This document shows positions 23,671-34,316 of a stretch of 35,070 nucleotides of DNA, piece after piece (positions within the stretch are counted from its first letter, which is position 1; each line of letters opens with the position of its first letter). The DNA lies in the NCBI GenBank assembly GCA_001896725.1, contig MPPA01000036.1:1-35070 (forward strand), in the 5' to 3' direction. A program made the translations under genes and the position numbers. The DNA comes from Methanococcoides sp. EBM-47 (GTDB lineage Archaea; Halobacteriota; Methanosarcinia; Methanosarcinales; Methanosarcinaceae). Below the pieces are notes generated by a model. It searched no databases. It worked only from the letters and a program-made list of their open reading frames with translations, and was not told the origin of the DNA.

Positions 23671-23701
23671 AAGGAGCTGTCGCAAATAAGAACAGCTCCT
23701 T
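23671..23701 (-). terminator. Terminator of cstA
   Basis: AAGGAGCTGT pairs with ACAGCTCCTT around an 11-nt loop, with a T-rich tail on the minus strand, 44 bp after the cstA stop. Confidence 0.8.
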
Positions 23702-23744
23702 AATTTTAGCTTTTAACTTCTTGTTAGTGCTATCTTATAATTCA

Positions 23745-25175
23745 TTAGGCCGCCTTTGAATCAGCAACACTTTCTTTTATTTTATTTATGTTAAAAACGA
23801 AATAAAAGAAAGCTGCTGCTGCCGCAATAATCCCCGACGGATAGGATATGGCAGTTGGCAGGTTAAATCCTTCACTTGCCTGTAAAATATACGTTACGCT
23901 TACCGCAGTCATAAAAGTTGCGGGCAAAGTAGAAATCCAATGGTTTTTATTGTGTTTAACCAAATATGCAGATCCGGTCCAAAGCACTATCATAGCCAAA
24001 GTCTGATTTGCCCACGCAAAATATCGCCACAAAATATTGAAATCCATTTGGGAAAGAGCTATTCCGACGATAAAAAGCGGGATAGCTATTTTGTAACGGT
24101 TTGCAGGGGATTTTTGATCAATATTAAACCATTCAGCCAGAGTATATCTGGCAGCTCTAAAAGCTGTATCGCCTGAAGTTATGGGAAGAACTACGACTCC
24201 AAGTATTGCTAGTACTCCGCCAACGGTACCCATCATGGTAAATGCTGCATCTTTTACCACACCGGAAGGACCTGCCGGGTTTGCAAGGGCTTGGCCCAGT
24301 CCTTCAGTTCCGCCATAAAAGCTCATAGCTGCTGCTGCCCAAACCAATGCTATCAACGATTCAGCAATCATCATACCATAAAATACAAATCTGCCTTCTT
24401 TTTCGTTTTTTAAGCATCTTGATATGATAGGCGATTGTGTTGAGTGAAATCCGCTTATGGCCCCGCAAGCTATAGTAACAAACAAGAGCGGCCATAAGGG
24501 CACACCTTCAGGATGTAGATTTTGCAAAGTAATTTCAGGAATTTCATATCCTTGAGCAAAGAGTGCTCCCCCGATGCCGACAGCCATAACAATAAGAATT
24601 GCTCCAAATATAGGGTAGATTTTTCCTATAATCTTATCAATAGGCAAAACTGTAGCTAGGAAATAATAGGCAAATATTATCCATACCCAGACCTGTTTAG
24701 TTAAAACTTCCGGTGTCAATATGGCAAGTAATCCGGCTGGACCTGTAACAAAAACAACTCCGACTAAAACCAAAAGCAGCACTGCAAAAATATTTACTAT
24801 TATTTTTGCTTTTTCTCCCAAATATTTTGATACCAATACCGGCACATTTGCCCCGCCGTTCCTAAGAGAAATCATCCCGCTCAAATAATCGTGAACCGCT
24901 CCTGCAAAAATTCCGCCGAAAACAATCCATAAAAAAGCCGCAGGACCCCACATAGCTCCTTGTATAGCTCCGTATATGGGTCCAAGACCCGCAATATTTA
25001 ATAATTGTATGAGGGCACTTTTATTTTGACTAAGTGGGACATAGTCTACGCCATCTTGCATAGTATAAGCAGGTGTTTTCCGGTTTGGATCTGCTCCAAA
25101 AATCCGTTCTACAAAACGGCCATAAATAAAATAGCCTAGTAATAATACAATGATAGAACCGATAAAAGAAAACAT
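23745..25175 (-). CDS. cstA: CstA-family carbon starvation protein / peptide or pyruvate transporter
   Basis: This 476-residue membrane protein is of the shorter CstA type, with about 12 hydrophobic segments. The conserved N-terminal block GLGPIYGAIQGAMWGPAAFLW and GAVHDYLSGMISLRNGGANVP is intact, as is the mid-protein CGAISGFHSTQSPIISRC. E. coli relatives are CstA (peptide and pyruvate uptake) and BtsT (pyruvate/H+ symport). The gene lies 128 bp downstream of a LytS/LytTR pair, with a terminator in between. That mirrors BtsSR-BtsT and suggests pyruvate uptake under LytTR control. The substrate is inferred from context. Confidence 0.9.
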   Translation of the reverse strand: MFSFIGSIIVLLLGYFIYGRFVERIFGADPNRKTPAYTMQDGVDYVPLSQNKSALIQLLNIAGLGPIYGAIQGAMWGPAAFLWIVFGGIFAGAVHDYLSGMISLRNGGANVPVLVSKYLGEKAKIIVNIFAVLLLVLVGVVFVTGPAGLLAILTPEVLTKQVWVWIIFAYYFLATVLPIDKIIGKIYPIFGAILIVMAVGIGGALFAQGYEIPEITLQNLHPEGVPLWPLLFVTIACGAISGFHSTQSPIISRCLKNEKEGRFVFYGMMIAESLIALVWAAAAMSFYGGTEGLGQALANPAGPSGVVKDAAFTMMGTVGGVLAILGVVVLPITSGDTAFRAARYTLAEWFNIDQKSPANRYKIAIPLFIVGIALSQMDFNILWRYFAWANQTLAMIVLWTGSAYLVKHNKNHWISTLPATFMTAVSVTYILQASEGFNLPTAISYPSGIIAAAAAFFYFVFNINKIKESVADSKAA

Positions 25176-25266
25176 TACAAAGCCTCCCTTATTAAAATTA
25201 TTCGCGTATTATAATTGTATGAATATATTGATAAATTTTCACTATTTTCCTGCTAAAAGGTAAAAA

Positions 25267-25299
25267 AATAGACCTCATCGGTTAAATACGAGGTCTATT
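25267..25299 (-). terminator. Terminator of the LytTR regulator gene
   Basis: A perfect 10-bp stem (AATAGACCTC/GAGGTCTATT) with a 13-nt loop is followed by T7 on the minus strand. It separates the regulator pair from cstA, so cstA must have its own promoter. Confidence 0.85.
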
Positions 25300-25303
25300 C
25301 GGC

Positions 25304-26068
25304 TTAGATTTGTAAACGTTCCCTTAACTTTTTAGCGCATCTGCGACTTACTGGCACTTCATTTTTCTCATAATCTTTCAAAGAAAGTATATATGTGCCA
25401 TTAAACCAAGGCACTATTTCTAAAACCTTATCCATATTCACAAGAAAGCTTTTATGAGTCCTAAAGAAGTTCAAATCTTTTAATCTGTCCTCTAGCTCTG
25501 AAAGGCAACAATTTGTCTCAAACTCTCCTTGCAAGGCCATTACCTTGCTGCCTTTTTCGCAAGCCTCAAAATAGTTTATGTCTTGCGGATTTAATAAATA
25601 AATTCTATTATTTTTCCAAACAGGAATTTTGATATTCTGGGACTTGTTTATTGTTTCAATGCACTCAACAAATCTATAAATATCAAGACTATTTTCATTG
25701 TTTTTCGACAGATTGATAATGCGGTTTATGGTTTTGTCCAATCTTTCTTTTGAAAAGGGCTTTAAAATATAGTCTATGGCATTTATCTCAAAAGCTTTTA
25801 TTGCATATTCATCATAGGCCGTAGCAAAGACTATAAATGGCTTTATTCCCCTTTGGAAAATTATTTTCGCAGTTTCAAAACCATTTAAATCCCACATCTT
25901 AATATCTAAAAAGATTACATCCGGCTTGAGTCTCTCGGCTAATTCTATTGCTTCCTTTCCAGAAGCCGCTTCACCGATCACCTTGACATTAGGATAAGAT
26001 AAAAGAAGAAAAGAAAGCTCTTCTCTTGCCGGAGTTTCATCATCAACAATAAGTGTTCTAAGCTCCAT
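25304..26068 (-). CDS. lytT: LytTR-family response regulator
   Basis: The 254-residue regulator has a receiver domain (IVDDE acidic pocket, phospho-acceptor D55 in VIFLDIKMWD, Lys in YILKPFSKERL). A C-terminal LytTR DNA-binding domain follows (about residues 145-254, VWKNNRIYLLNPQDINYFEA to KSFLVNMDKVLEIVPWF). Phosphorylated LytTR regulators bind paired direct repeats upstream of target promoters. The ATG at 26068 overlaps the last codons of the sensor gene; a GTG at 26077 is an alternative. The likely target is cstA immediately downstream (inference); no repeat pair matching the LytTR consensus was confidently seen. Confidence 0.92.
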   Translation of the reverse strand: MELRTLIVDDETPAREELSFLLLSYPNVKVIGEAASGKEAIELAERLKPDVIFLDIKMWDLNGFETAKIIFQRGIKPFIVFATAYDEYAIKAFEINAIDYILKPFSKERLDKTINRIINLSKNNENSLDIYRFVECIETINKSQNIKIPVWKNNRIYLLNPQDINYFEACEKGSKVMALQGEFETNCCLSELEDRLKDLNFFRTHKSFLVNMDKVLEIVPWFNGTYILSLKDYEKNEVPVSRRCAKKLRERLQI

Positions 26069-27785
26069 GGTTCTCACATCCTATTGCAGGTATTTGGCTA
26101 CAAGGGATAAAGAATTTTACTACAGTTCCATGTTTATATTTTGAGTAAATTTCAAGACAGCTTTTCTTTCCAAAATAACTTTCAAGACGGCCATTTACAT
26201 TCCACAAACCAATTCTATCTTTGCAAGCTTTATATTTTTTGACGTCTTCCAGTATTTCCTCGCTCATTCCAATACCGTTATCTTCTACGCTGACAATTGT
26301 ACCCTGATTTACGCTTTCAATCTTGACTGTTACTTTTCCACCTTCTTTTTTTGGCATAATTCCGTGTTTTACCGCGTTTTCTACCAAAGGCTGAAGAATT
26401 AAGGGAGGTACTAATATACTAGAGGCCGCATTAGGTTCTATGATAAATTCTGTTTTAAGTCTTTCGCCAAACCTAGCCTGCTCAATAGACAAATATGCCT
26501 TTACATGCTCTATTTCCTGTTCCAGCGGAACCATTTCCATGCCGGCTGAAAGATTTTTTCTGAAAAACTCGCTTAAATCCATCAATAGCTTTCTGGATTC
26601 GTCTGGATTCTTCCTAGACACAGATATAATTGTATTTAGTGCATTAAACAGAAAATGAGGATTTATTTGGGCTTGAAGAGCTCTTCTTTCGGCATTAGCC
26701 AAAAGTTTTGCCTGATTCTCAGCTTTGGCCAGCTCCAATTGAGTAGCAAACATACGTGCAAGGCCCTGGGCAAGTTTTACATCAATGCTTGTTATACTGT
26801 TTGGTCTGACTTTATATAATTTTAGGCAGCCAATAACCTTATCTCCTTCAAGTAATGGAGCTACTACAGCTGACTGTAAGGGGCAAGATGGCTCGGCACA
26901 GTTAATTTCCTCTTTTGATGTAGCTATTTTATATTCCTTAGAACTAATAACATCTTTCGTAGTCTTTGTCATAAAACTATAGCCGGCTTTGTGGTGATCT
27001 TCTCCCTTGCCCACATGTGCCAATATTTTCTCTGTATCCGTAACGGCGACAGCATCATAGTCGGTTTTATCAAAAATTATCTTTGCAGCCTTATATGCCG
27101 AAAGTTCATTGAGTCCTTTGCGTAAATACGGAAGGGTTTCTGAGGCAATATCAAGAGACAGTTTGGCTTGCAAGGCTCCTACTTGCTCCTGTTCCTTGAA
27201 AATATTATCTATTATTAATATAAAAATGGCGATGCCGCAAGAATTTACAAAAGTCATGGGAAACCAAATTACCTTTACCAATTCTAAAGCTGCTGAAAAT
27301 GGTTTTGCAATGGTAACAATAATTACCATTTGTAAAAGCTCCATGGCTATTCCTACTGCAAAGCCATGCCACCAGCAGATTTTTTTGCCGTTTTCAAATT
27401 TTTTATGTATGAATCCGGCCAAGGTTGCCTCAATAAATGTTGAGATTGCACATGCCACAGCGGTAAACCCACCAATGTCGATACTCCATCGGTGTAAAGA
27501 TGCTATAAGACCTGATAATACCCCTACAAAAGGTCCTCCCAATAAACCCCCTATAATTACGCCTACGGCTCTGGAATTCGCTAAAGCTCCATAGACCGGT
27601 ATGCCCATATAAGTGCCCAAAATTCCAAAAGAACCAAATATAGCTGAAAGAATAATTTTTTCGCCTAAGGAAACTTCTTTTTTTAAAATAAGTTTCTTAA
27701 AGGGTGTAAATTGGGATAGTAGAAATGCTATTATAACAAATATACCAAGTCGGTTAGCAAGATCAAGAAGGATCTGAAAAGTCAT
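26058..27785 (-). CDS. lytS: LytS-family sensor histidine kinase (5TM-5TMR_LYT)
   Basis: The 575-residue kinase starts with about five to six transmembrane helices of the 5TMR-LYT domain (residues about 1-195, with GIPVYGALANSRAVGVIIGG and GGPFVGVLSGLIASLHR). A GAF domain is at about 220-355. The LytS-type phosphotransfer motif is QINPHFLFNALN, with His377, followed by an HATPase domain (LVENAVKHGI, DNGIGM). The E. coli relatives BtsS and YpdA sense pyruvate and B. subtilis LytS controls pyruvate uptake. The LYT fold and the neighbouring cstA point the same way. The stop overlaps the regulator start, so they form one operon. Confidence 0.93.
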   Translation of the reverse strand: MTFQILLDLANRLGIFVIIAFLLSQFTPFKKLILKKEVSLGEKIILSAIFGSFGILGTYMGIPVYGALANSRAVGVIIGGLLGGPFVGVLSGLIASLHRWSIDIGGFTAVACAISTFIEATLAGFIHKKFENGKKICWWHGFAVGIAMELLQMVIIVTIAKPFSAALELVKVIWFPMTFVNSCGIAIFILIIDNIFKEQEQVGALQAKLSLDIASETLPYLRKGLNELSAYKAAKIIFDKTDYDAVAVTDTEKILAHVGKGEDHHKAGYSFMTKTTKDVISSKEYKIATSKEEINCAEPSCPLQSAVVAPLLEGDKVIGCLKLYKVRPNSITSIDVKLAQGLARMFATQLELAKAENQAKLLANAERRALQAQINPHFLFNALNTIISVSRKNPDESRKLLMDLSEFFRKNLSAGMEMVPLEQEIEHVKAYLSIEQARFGERLKTEFIIEPNAASSILVPPLILQPLVENAVKHGIMPKKEGGKVTVKIESVNQGTIVSVEDNGIGMSEEILEDVKKYKACKDRIGLWNVNGRLESYFGKKSCLEIYSKYKHGTVVKFFIPCSQIPAIGCENHGA

Positions 27786-27887
27786 GATTTATCCCCAACT
27801 TTCGCAGAATCTGTCTACTGTTAATTTAATTCTATCATTTGCTTTTTTTATGTCAAATTAGTGTGATTTTATTAAAAAGTACATAGT

Positions 27888-27918
27888 AAAAGACTCGCAA
27901 ATAATTTGCGAGTCTTTT
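27888..27918 (-). terminator. Terminator of groESL
   Basis: AAGACTCGCAAA and its complement form a 12-bp stem with a TAA loop, with T-rich ends on both strands, just after the groEL stop. Confidence 0.85.
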
Positions 27919-27930
27919 TGTTTGCTTCTA

Positions 27931-29553
<1,623 letters not shown>

Positions 29554-29580
29554 TCAAAGTCCCTCCTCAATGTTTTAATG

Positions 29581-29865
29581 TTATTCTAATATCGCAAGTA
29601 CATCGCTTTGTCTTAATATCAAGTATTCTTCCTCGTCAAGTTTTACTTCTGTTCCTGCATACTTGGAGAAAATAATTTTATCTCCAACTTTTACTTCCAA
29701 GGGAACCTTTTTACCATCGATTATTTCTCCTGAACCTACTGCTACGACTTCACCTTTTTGAGGTTTTTCCTTTGCGGTATCAGGAAGAACTATGCCGCCT
29801 TTTGTTTTTTCTTCTTCTTTTAGAACTTTGATAACAATCCGATCGCCTAATGGCTTAATATTCAT
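29581..29865 (-). CDS. groS: 10-kDa co-chaperonin GroES
   Basis: This 94-residue protein caps the GroEL ring. It has the N-terminal [13 protein letters not shown], the mobile loop [17 protein letters not shown] that docks into GroEL, and the C-terminal [18 protein letters not shown]. The length is standard. GGGAGGG lies upstream of the ATG. It is first in the operon, preceded by the CIRCE element and promoter. Confidence 0.98.
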   Translation of the reverse strand: MNIKPLGDRIVIKVLKEEEKTKGGIVLPDTAKEKPQKGEVVAVGSGEIIDGKKVPLEVKVGDKIIFSKYAGTEVKLDEEEYLILRQSDVLAILE

Positions 29866-29980
29866 TTTGAACCCTCCCTGTTTATAATTTGTTTATTGAT
29901 GCACACATGAATGCATAATAGTATGAAAGATATCTTTCTTGCATTCTTACTTAATTGGAAAATAGGCTTTCGCCTTGTTG

Positions 29981-30007
29981 TTAGCACTCCACTTCGATGA
30001 GTGCTAA
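29981..30007 (-). promoter_or_regulatory. CIRCE operator of groESL
   Basis: TTAGCACTC-N9-GAGTGCTAA is an exact match to the consensus HrcA binding site. It lies between the promoter and groES, as in other Firmicutes, so heat-shock control by HrcA is expected. Confidence 0.97.
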
Positions 30008-30018
30008 CTTCATTTAAT

Positions 30019-30047
30019 ATGATATACAAAGGGAATGCTAAAATCAA
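30019..30047 (-). promoter_or_regulatory. Vegetative promoter of groESL
   Basis: On the minus strand, TTGATT (30047-30042) and TATCAT (30024-30019) are spaced by 17 bp and stand just upstream of the CIRCE element. Confidence 0.75.
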
Positions 30048-30524
30048 TTTCTTCTATTCGGTCTCTTACTTGAATAACTAGCATTTTTATAAGATATTCT
30101 TGCTTTTTCTTGTTATTTCTCGTTATTTAAACAAAATGTATTTTGTATTAGTAAAATTATGTTAGAACCATTCTGGTAAAAATTATGTATTATTTATGCA
30201 ATTGTAGTTATAATATCTCATTTTCTTAGTGACATTTTGCTAAAATTAGATTATAATAAAATACAAAATTCAATGTTTTATTTAGTGAAAAGGAATTGCT
30301 TATTATATTTATATTATACAAACTTTCAAAGCGACAGATTCCATTTATGGTGTTGTCGTAAATAATCTGTCGCATTTCTATACTTATGAAAATACGGAGG
30401 TGGTATATAATTTAGGTTTGTAGTGTGACTATGATATTTACGAATTGCGTTAATTGCTTGAAAAATTTCATTCTTATTTTATGTATATTCTAACTAAAAG
30501 TATGGTTTGGGAGGTATTTAAAAG
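30048..30524. other. AT-rich intergenic region between groESL and livJ
   Basis: There is no convincing gene. The region contains one hairpin (30331-30373: GCGACAGATT/AATCTGTCGC, loop 23 nt) and a GGAGGTGG near 30397 that is not followed by any open frame. A weak TTGAAA -35 near 30458 may belong to the livJ promoter. No riboswitch was recognised. Confidence 0.5.
30331..30373. repeat. 10-bp inverted repeat upstream of livJ
   Basis: GCGACAGATT and AATCTGTCGC can form a perfect 10-bp stem with a 23-nt loop and a short T-rich tail. It may be a leader attenuator or a terminator for an unseen short transcript. The function is unknown. Confidence 0.5.
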
Positions 30525-31703
30525 ATGGGTACATTTAGAAGATCACGGTTTTTAGTTATGCTTTTAATCCTTGCTCTTTCGCTTTCTCTTCTTGCAGGTT
30601 GTGGTCAAAGCCAGTCAAAACAAGAAAGTTCCGGTGACGCTTCCTCACAAGAAGCTAAGCCTGAAGAAACTATCAAAATCGGCACCATCGGACCACTTAC
30701 GGGGAATATAGCAACTTACGGAATAAGCACAAAGAATGGCGTCGAAATAGCAGTAGAAGAATTTAATCAAAATGGTGGAATAAACGGACGCCCTGTTAAA
30801 CTTATATCCGAGGATACTCGCGGCGATCAGACCGAAGCAGCTAATGCCGCTTCCAAGCTTATAGAACAGGATAAGGTTGTGGCAATAGTAGGAGGGGTAA
30901 TAAGCTCAGAAACTCTTACAGCAGGTCCTATAGCGAACGACGCAAAAGTTGTGATGATTTCATCTTCATCTACAGCAGCCGGAGTTCCTGAAATAGGCGA
31001 TTATATCTTTAGAAACTGCCTTTCTGATGAAGTTCAGGCGGTGCAACTTGCTGAATATGCTGCAAAAGAGTTAGGACTTAAGAAATTTGCCATAATGTAT
31101 ACAAATAATGATTATGGGCTTTCGCTTAAAAATGCATTTGAGGCTAAGGCTAAGGAGCTTGCAGAAGTAACAGCAGTAGAAACTTACAATGATGGAGAAA
31201 AAGACTTTAGGGCACAGCTTACAAAAATCAAGGGAACAAATCCTGATGCGCTTTATATAGCAGGCTATTATACCGAAGCCGCCAAAATAGCCCAGCAGGC
31301 GAAAGAACAAGGCTTAAATGTACAAATCCTAGGAGCCGACGGCTTCTATTCACCAGTCCTAATCGAACTTGGCGGAGATGCTGTAGAAGGGGCAATCTTT
31401 ACAGCCGGATTCTTCACAGATGATCCTTCTGAAAAAGCTCAAAATTTTGTTAAGGCATATAAGGAAAAATTCAATGCAGAACCTGATATGTTTGCAGCCC
31501 AGGCATATGACGCCGCTATGATTTTGCTTACCGCTCTTAAGAATACCAACGGCGAAGGCGGCGAAGCATTACAGAAAGAAATGGCAAAAACTAAGGATTT
31601 TCCAGGCATTACCGGAACTACATCCTTTACTGAAACCGGAGATGCTATAAAGAACATTATTATCTTAAAAGTTGAAAACGGCAAGTTTACAAAACTTCGT
31701 TAG
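30525..31703 (+). CDS. livJ: Branched-chain amino-acid type ABC transporter substrate-binding lipoprotein
   Basis: This 392-residue lipoprotein is exported and lipid-anchored: the lipobox LLAGC has its Cys at residue 26, followed by a Ser/Gln-rich linker. The mature part is a type I periplasmic-binding fold of the Leu/Ile/Val family (IKIGTIGPLTGNIATYGIST, then EDTRGDQTEAANAASKLI). It would capture leucine, isoleucine and valine or related ligands, but amides and urea are also bound in this family, so the substrate is not certain. GGGAGG precedes the ATG. It heads the five-gene importer operon. Confidence 0.93.
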   Translation: MGTFRRSRFLVMLLILALSLSLLAGCGQSQSKQESSGDASSQEAKPEETIKIGTIGPLTGNIATYGISTKNGVEIAVEEFNQNGGINGRPVKLISEDTRGDQTEAANAASKLIEQDKVVAIVGGVISSETLTAGPIANDAKVVMISSSSTAAGVPEIGDYIFRNCLSDEVQAVQLAEYAAKELGLKKFAIMYTNNDYGLSLKNAFEAKAKELAEVTAVETYNDGEKDFRAQLTKIKGTNPDALYIAGYYTEAAKIAQQAKEQGLNVQILGADGFYSPVLIELGGDAVEGAIFTAGFFTDDPSEKAQNFVKAYKEKFNAEPDMFAAQAYDAAMILLTALKNTNGEGGEALQKEMAKTKDFPGITGTTSFTETGDAIKNIIILKVENGKFTKLR

Positions 31704-31727
31704 TAATTTTGCCAATTAAGCAACTCT

Positions 31728-31756
31728 GTCAATGGGTGGCATAGCCATCCATTGAC
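31728..31756 (+). other. Strong hairpin between livJ and livH
   Basis: GTCAATGGGTGGC pairs with GCCATCCATTGAC (13 bp, one G-U pair) around an ATA loop, 25 bp after the livJ stop and 19 bp before the livH start. The T-run after it is weak, so it more likely stabilises the livJ message or reduces read-through than stops it fully. Confidence 0.8.
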
Positions 31757-31774
31757 TTTGCCCTTTGGAAAGGA

Positions 31775-32656
31775 ATGGATTTAGAAATGTTTTTCGAACA
31801 ATTGATAAACGGTTTAACACTTGGAAGCACATATTCACTAATTGCTTTAGGATATACAATGGTATACGGAATTTTAGAGCTTATTAATTTTGCCCACAGT
31901 GAAATATATATGGTTGGAGCTTTTGTGGGACTTGCAATGGTTACAGTTTACAAGCTTCCTTTTGCAGTAGCTCTCGTTGCAGGCATGTTAGGTTCTTGTT
32001 TACTAGGCATAATAATCGAAAAGGCCGCTTACAAGCCTTTACGCAAAGCAAATCGCATAGCTCCCCTTATCAGTGCAATCGGTGTTTCGATCTTTTTGCA
32101 AAACGCGGCATTGATGATAGCAGGTCCCCAGGCTAGATCCTTCCCATCAGGGCTTAATATACGGACTTTGAGCGTAGGCAGTGTTCATATCTCGACTTTG
32201 CAGCTTTTGATTTTAGTTATTTCAATTGTTCTTATGGTAGGGCTCCAATTTTTAATACAGAATACCAAATTGGGACAGGCAATGAGGGCTACAGCTCAAG
32301 ATAAGGAAGTCGCACAACTGATGGGCATAAAAATCGACAGTATAATTACCTTTACTTTCGCTATTGGTTCGGCATTAGGCGGTGCCGCCGGAGTTCTTGT
32401 AGGGGTTTATTTCGATTCAGTAGATCCGACAATGGGATTTTTCCCGGGTTTAAAGGGATTTGTTGCAGCAGTGCTCGGAGGAATCGGAAATATACCTGGT
32501 GCGATGCTGGGCGGGTTGATACTCGGCTTAGTTGAAATGATAGGTGCAGTATATATGTCACGTTATAAAGATGCAATTGCTTTTGCTGTTCTTATAATTA
32601 TCTTGTTAGTAAAGCCCACGGGATTGCTGGGACGAAATGTGCAGGAAAAAGTGTAG
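31775..32656 (+). CDS. livH: Branched-chain amino-acid ABC transporter permease LivH
   Basis: The 293-residue inner-membrane permease has about eight helices and the LivH pattern (INGLTLGSTYSLIALGYTMVYGI, then ELINFAHSEIYMVGAF). The typical cytoplasmic loop TKLGQAMRATAQDKEVAQLMGIK contacts the ATPases. It forms the channel with LivM. GGAAAGGA lies directly before the ATG at 31775; an in-frame ATG at 31787 would give the more usual MFFEQ start and is equally possible. Confidence 0.93.
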   Translation: MDLEMFFEQLINGLTLGSTYSLIALGYTMVYGILELINFAHSEIYMVGAFVGLAMVTVYKLPFAVALVAGMLGSCLLGIIIEKAAYKPLRKANRIAPLISAIGVSIFLQNAALMIAGPQARSFPSGLNIRTLSVGSVHISTLQLLILVISIVLMVGLQFLIQNTKLGQAMRATAQDKEVAQLMGIKIDSIITFTFAIGSALGGAAGVLVGVYFDSVDPTMGFFPGLKGFVAAVLGGIGNIPGAMLGGLILGLVEMIGAVYMSRYKDAIAFAVLIIILLVKPTGLLGRNVQEKV

Positions 32657-32667
32657 GTGATACAGAA

Positions 32668-33531
32668 TTGAATTATTATTTGCAGATATTGACAGTCATA
32701 ATGATAAACTCTATACTAGCTGTAAGTCTTAACCTGATTACAGGATATACCGGGCAGCTTTCCTTGGGCCATGCAACTTTTATGGGGCTGGGTGCATATG
32801 CTGCAACCCTTTTTACGTTAAAGCTGCACTTTCCTTTTTTAGCAGCTCTTATTGCAGGCGCGCTTGTAGCTGCTTTCTTCGGTTTTATAATAGGGGTGCC
32901 TACATTAAGATTAAAAGGCGATTATCTCGCAATAGCCACTCTAGGATTTGGCGAGATTACCAAGAATATACTCATGAACCTTAAAATAACAGGCGGGCCA
33001 ATGGGACTTCGCGGAATACCAAAAGTAACTAATGTTTATATAGCCGCTGTGGCTTTATTTCTTGTGATATTTTCATTAAACCGCATAATGAATTCCCGCG
33101 TGGGAAAATCTTTTATTGCAATCAGAGAAGACGAATTGGCGGCAGAAGCCATGGGAATCAATACGACACAATTCAAGATTCTCGCTTTTATAATCGGTGC
33201 TTTTTACGCCGGCTTAGCCGGTGGTTTATACGCCTTTTTATTTAGATATATAAATCCGAAAGATTTTGGCTTTATGAAGTCAATTGAAATACTTTGTATG
33301 GTAGTTCTCGGCGGAATGGGCAACACATATGGTGCTGTTCTTGGCGCATTTATAATAACGATTTTGCCTGAACTTTTGCGATCGGTGTCTCCTGTCATAG
33401 CACAATATAGGATGGTTTTCTATGGTTTATTACTGGTTATAATGATGATAGTAAGACCTCAAGGGATCATGAGCGCTCAAGCTTTGGAAAAGAAAAAATA
33501 TAAAAGTTCATTAGAGAAGGGAGGGTTATGA
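32668..33531 (+). CDS. livM: Branched-chain amino-acid ABC transporter permease LivM
   Basis: The 287-residue permease has about eight to nine helices, the N-terminal LNLITGYTGQLSLGHATFMG block, and the ATPase-contact loop SRVGKSFIAIREDELAAEAMGIN. It pairs with LivH. The start is TTG 32668 with AGGTGAT upstream. It is shorter than E. coli LivM, as usual in Firmicutes. The stop overlaps the following gene region (ATGA), supporting coupling. Confidence 0.93.
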   Translation: MNYYLQILTVIMINSILAVSLNLITGYTGQLSLGHATFMGLGAYAATLFTLKLHFPFLAALIAGALVAAFFGFIIGVPTLRLKGDYLAIATLGFGEITKNILMNLKITGGPMGLRGIPKVTNVYIAAVALFLVIFSLNRIMNSRVGKSFIAIREDELAAEAMGINTTQFKILAFIIGAFYAGLAGGLYAFLFRYINPKDFGFMKSIEILCMVVLGGMGNTYGAVLGAFIITILPELLRSVSPVIAQYRMVFYGLLLVIMMIVRPQGIMSAQALEKKKYKSSLEKGGL

Positions 33532-33533
33532 TT

Positions 33534-34316
33534 ATGGAAATTTTAGAAGGACATGATTTGACAATGGTCTTTGGCGGCCTTGCAGCTTTGACCTCGGTCG
33601 ACATCAAAATAGAGGAAGGCGAAATTTTAAGTGTTATAGGTCCGAACGGAGCCGGCAAAACTACTCTGTTTAATCTTCTGACGGGTGTTTATTCGCCTAC
33701 CTCCGGTAAAATATACTTCAAAAAAAAGGAAATCAAAAATCTCAAGCCTTATCAAATAACAAAACTGGGTATTGCCCGCACATTTCAAAATATAAGGCTT
33801 TTTGGGGAAATGAGTGTCCTTGACAATGTAATAATCGGACAGCATTGCCGGACTAAGACCGGTATCTTTGGGGCAATACTTAGAACTCCCTCCGTAAAAA
33901 AAGAAGAAGCTTCCGTTAATGAAAAGGCCATGGATATTCTTAAATTTGTGGGTCTGGAAAAAGTTTACAATGAAAAAGCAAAAAATTTACCCTACGGAAA
34001 GCAGCGCCGCCTTGAAATGGCAAGGGCATTGGCCACTGATCCTGAGCTTATACTTTTGGATGAGCCGGCAGCAGGCATGAATCCCTTCGAGACTAATGAG
34101 CTTATCGAACTTATAGGAAAGATTAATGAAATGGGTAAAACCATTCTTCTAATTGAACATGATATGAAGCTAGTAATGGGTATATCTAAACGAATAATGG
34201 TGCTGGACTACGGCAAAAAAATAGCTGACGGACCGCCAGAAGAAATAAAGAATGATGAAAGAGTTATCAAAGCTTATCTCGGAGAGAGCTCCCGCAGGGA
34301 GGGCCGCGCATGTTAA
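33534..34316 (+). CDS. livG: Branched-chain amino-acid ABC transporter ATPase LivG
   Basis: The 260-residue ABC ATPase has Walker A GPNGAGKTT, the Q-loop region ITKLGIARTFQNIRLF, the ABC signature YGKQRRLEMARALA (LSGGQ equivalent: LPYGKQ), Walker B LILLDEPAAGMNP, and the H-loop IEHDM. It energises LivHM together with LivF. The ATG at 33534 is chosen because GGGAGGG is 8 bp upstream; the ATG at 33528 is too close. The overlap with livF is 7 bp. Confidence 0.94.
   Translation: MEILEGHDLTMVFGGLAALTSVDIKIEEGEILSVIGPNGAGKTTLFNLLTGVYSPTSGKIYFKKKEIKNLKPYQITKLGIARTFQNIRLFGEMSVLDNVIIGQHCRTKTGIFGAILRTPSVKKEEASVNEKAMDILKFVGLEKVYNEKAKNLPYGKQRRLEMARALATDPELILLDEPAAGMNPFETNELIELIGKINEMGKTILLIEHDMKLVMGISKRIMVLDYGKKIADGPPEEIKNDERVIKAYLGESSRREGRAC

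Noticed and set aside
25176-25266. LytTR binding repeats upstream of cstA
   Set aside because: No pair of direct repeats close to the LytTR consensus was convincing by eye.
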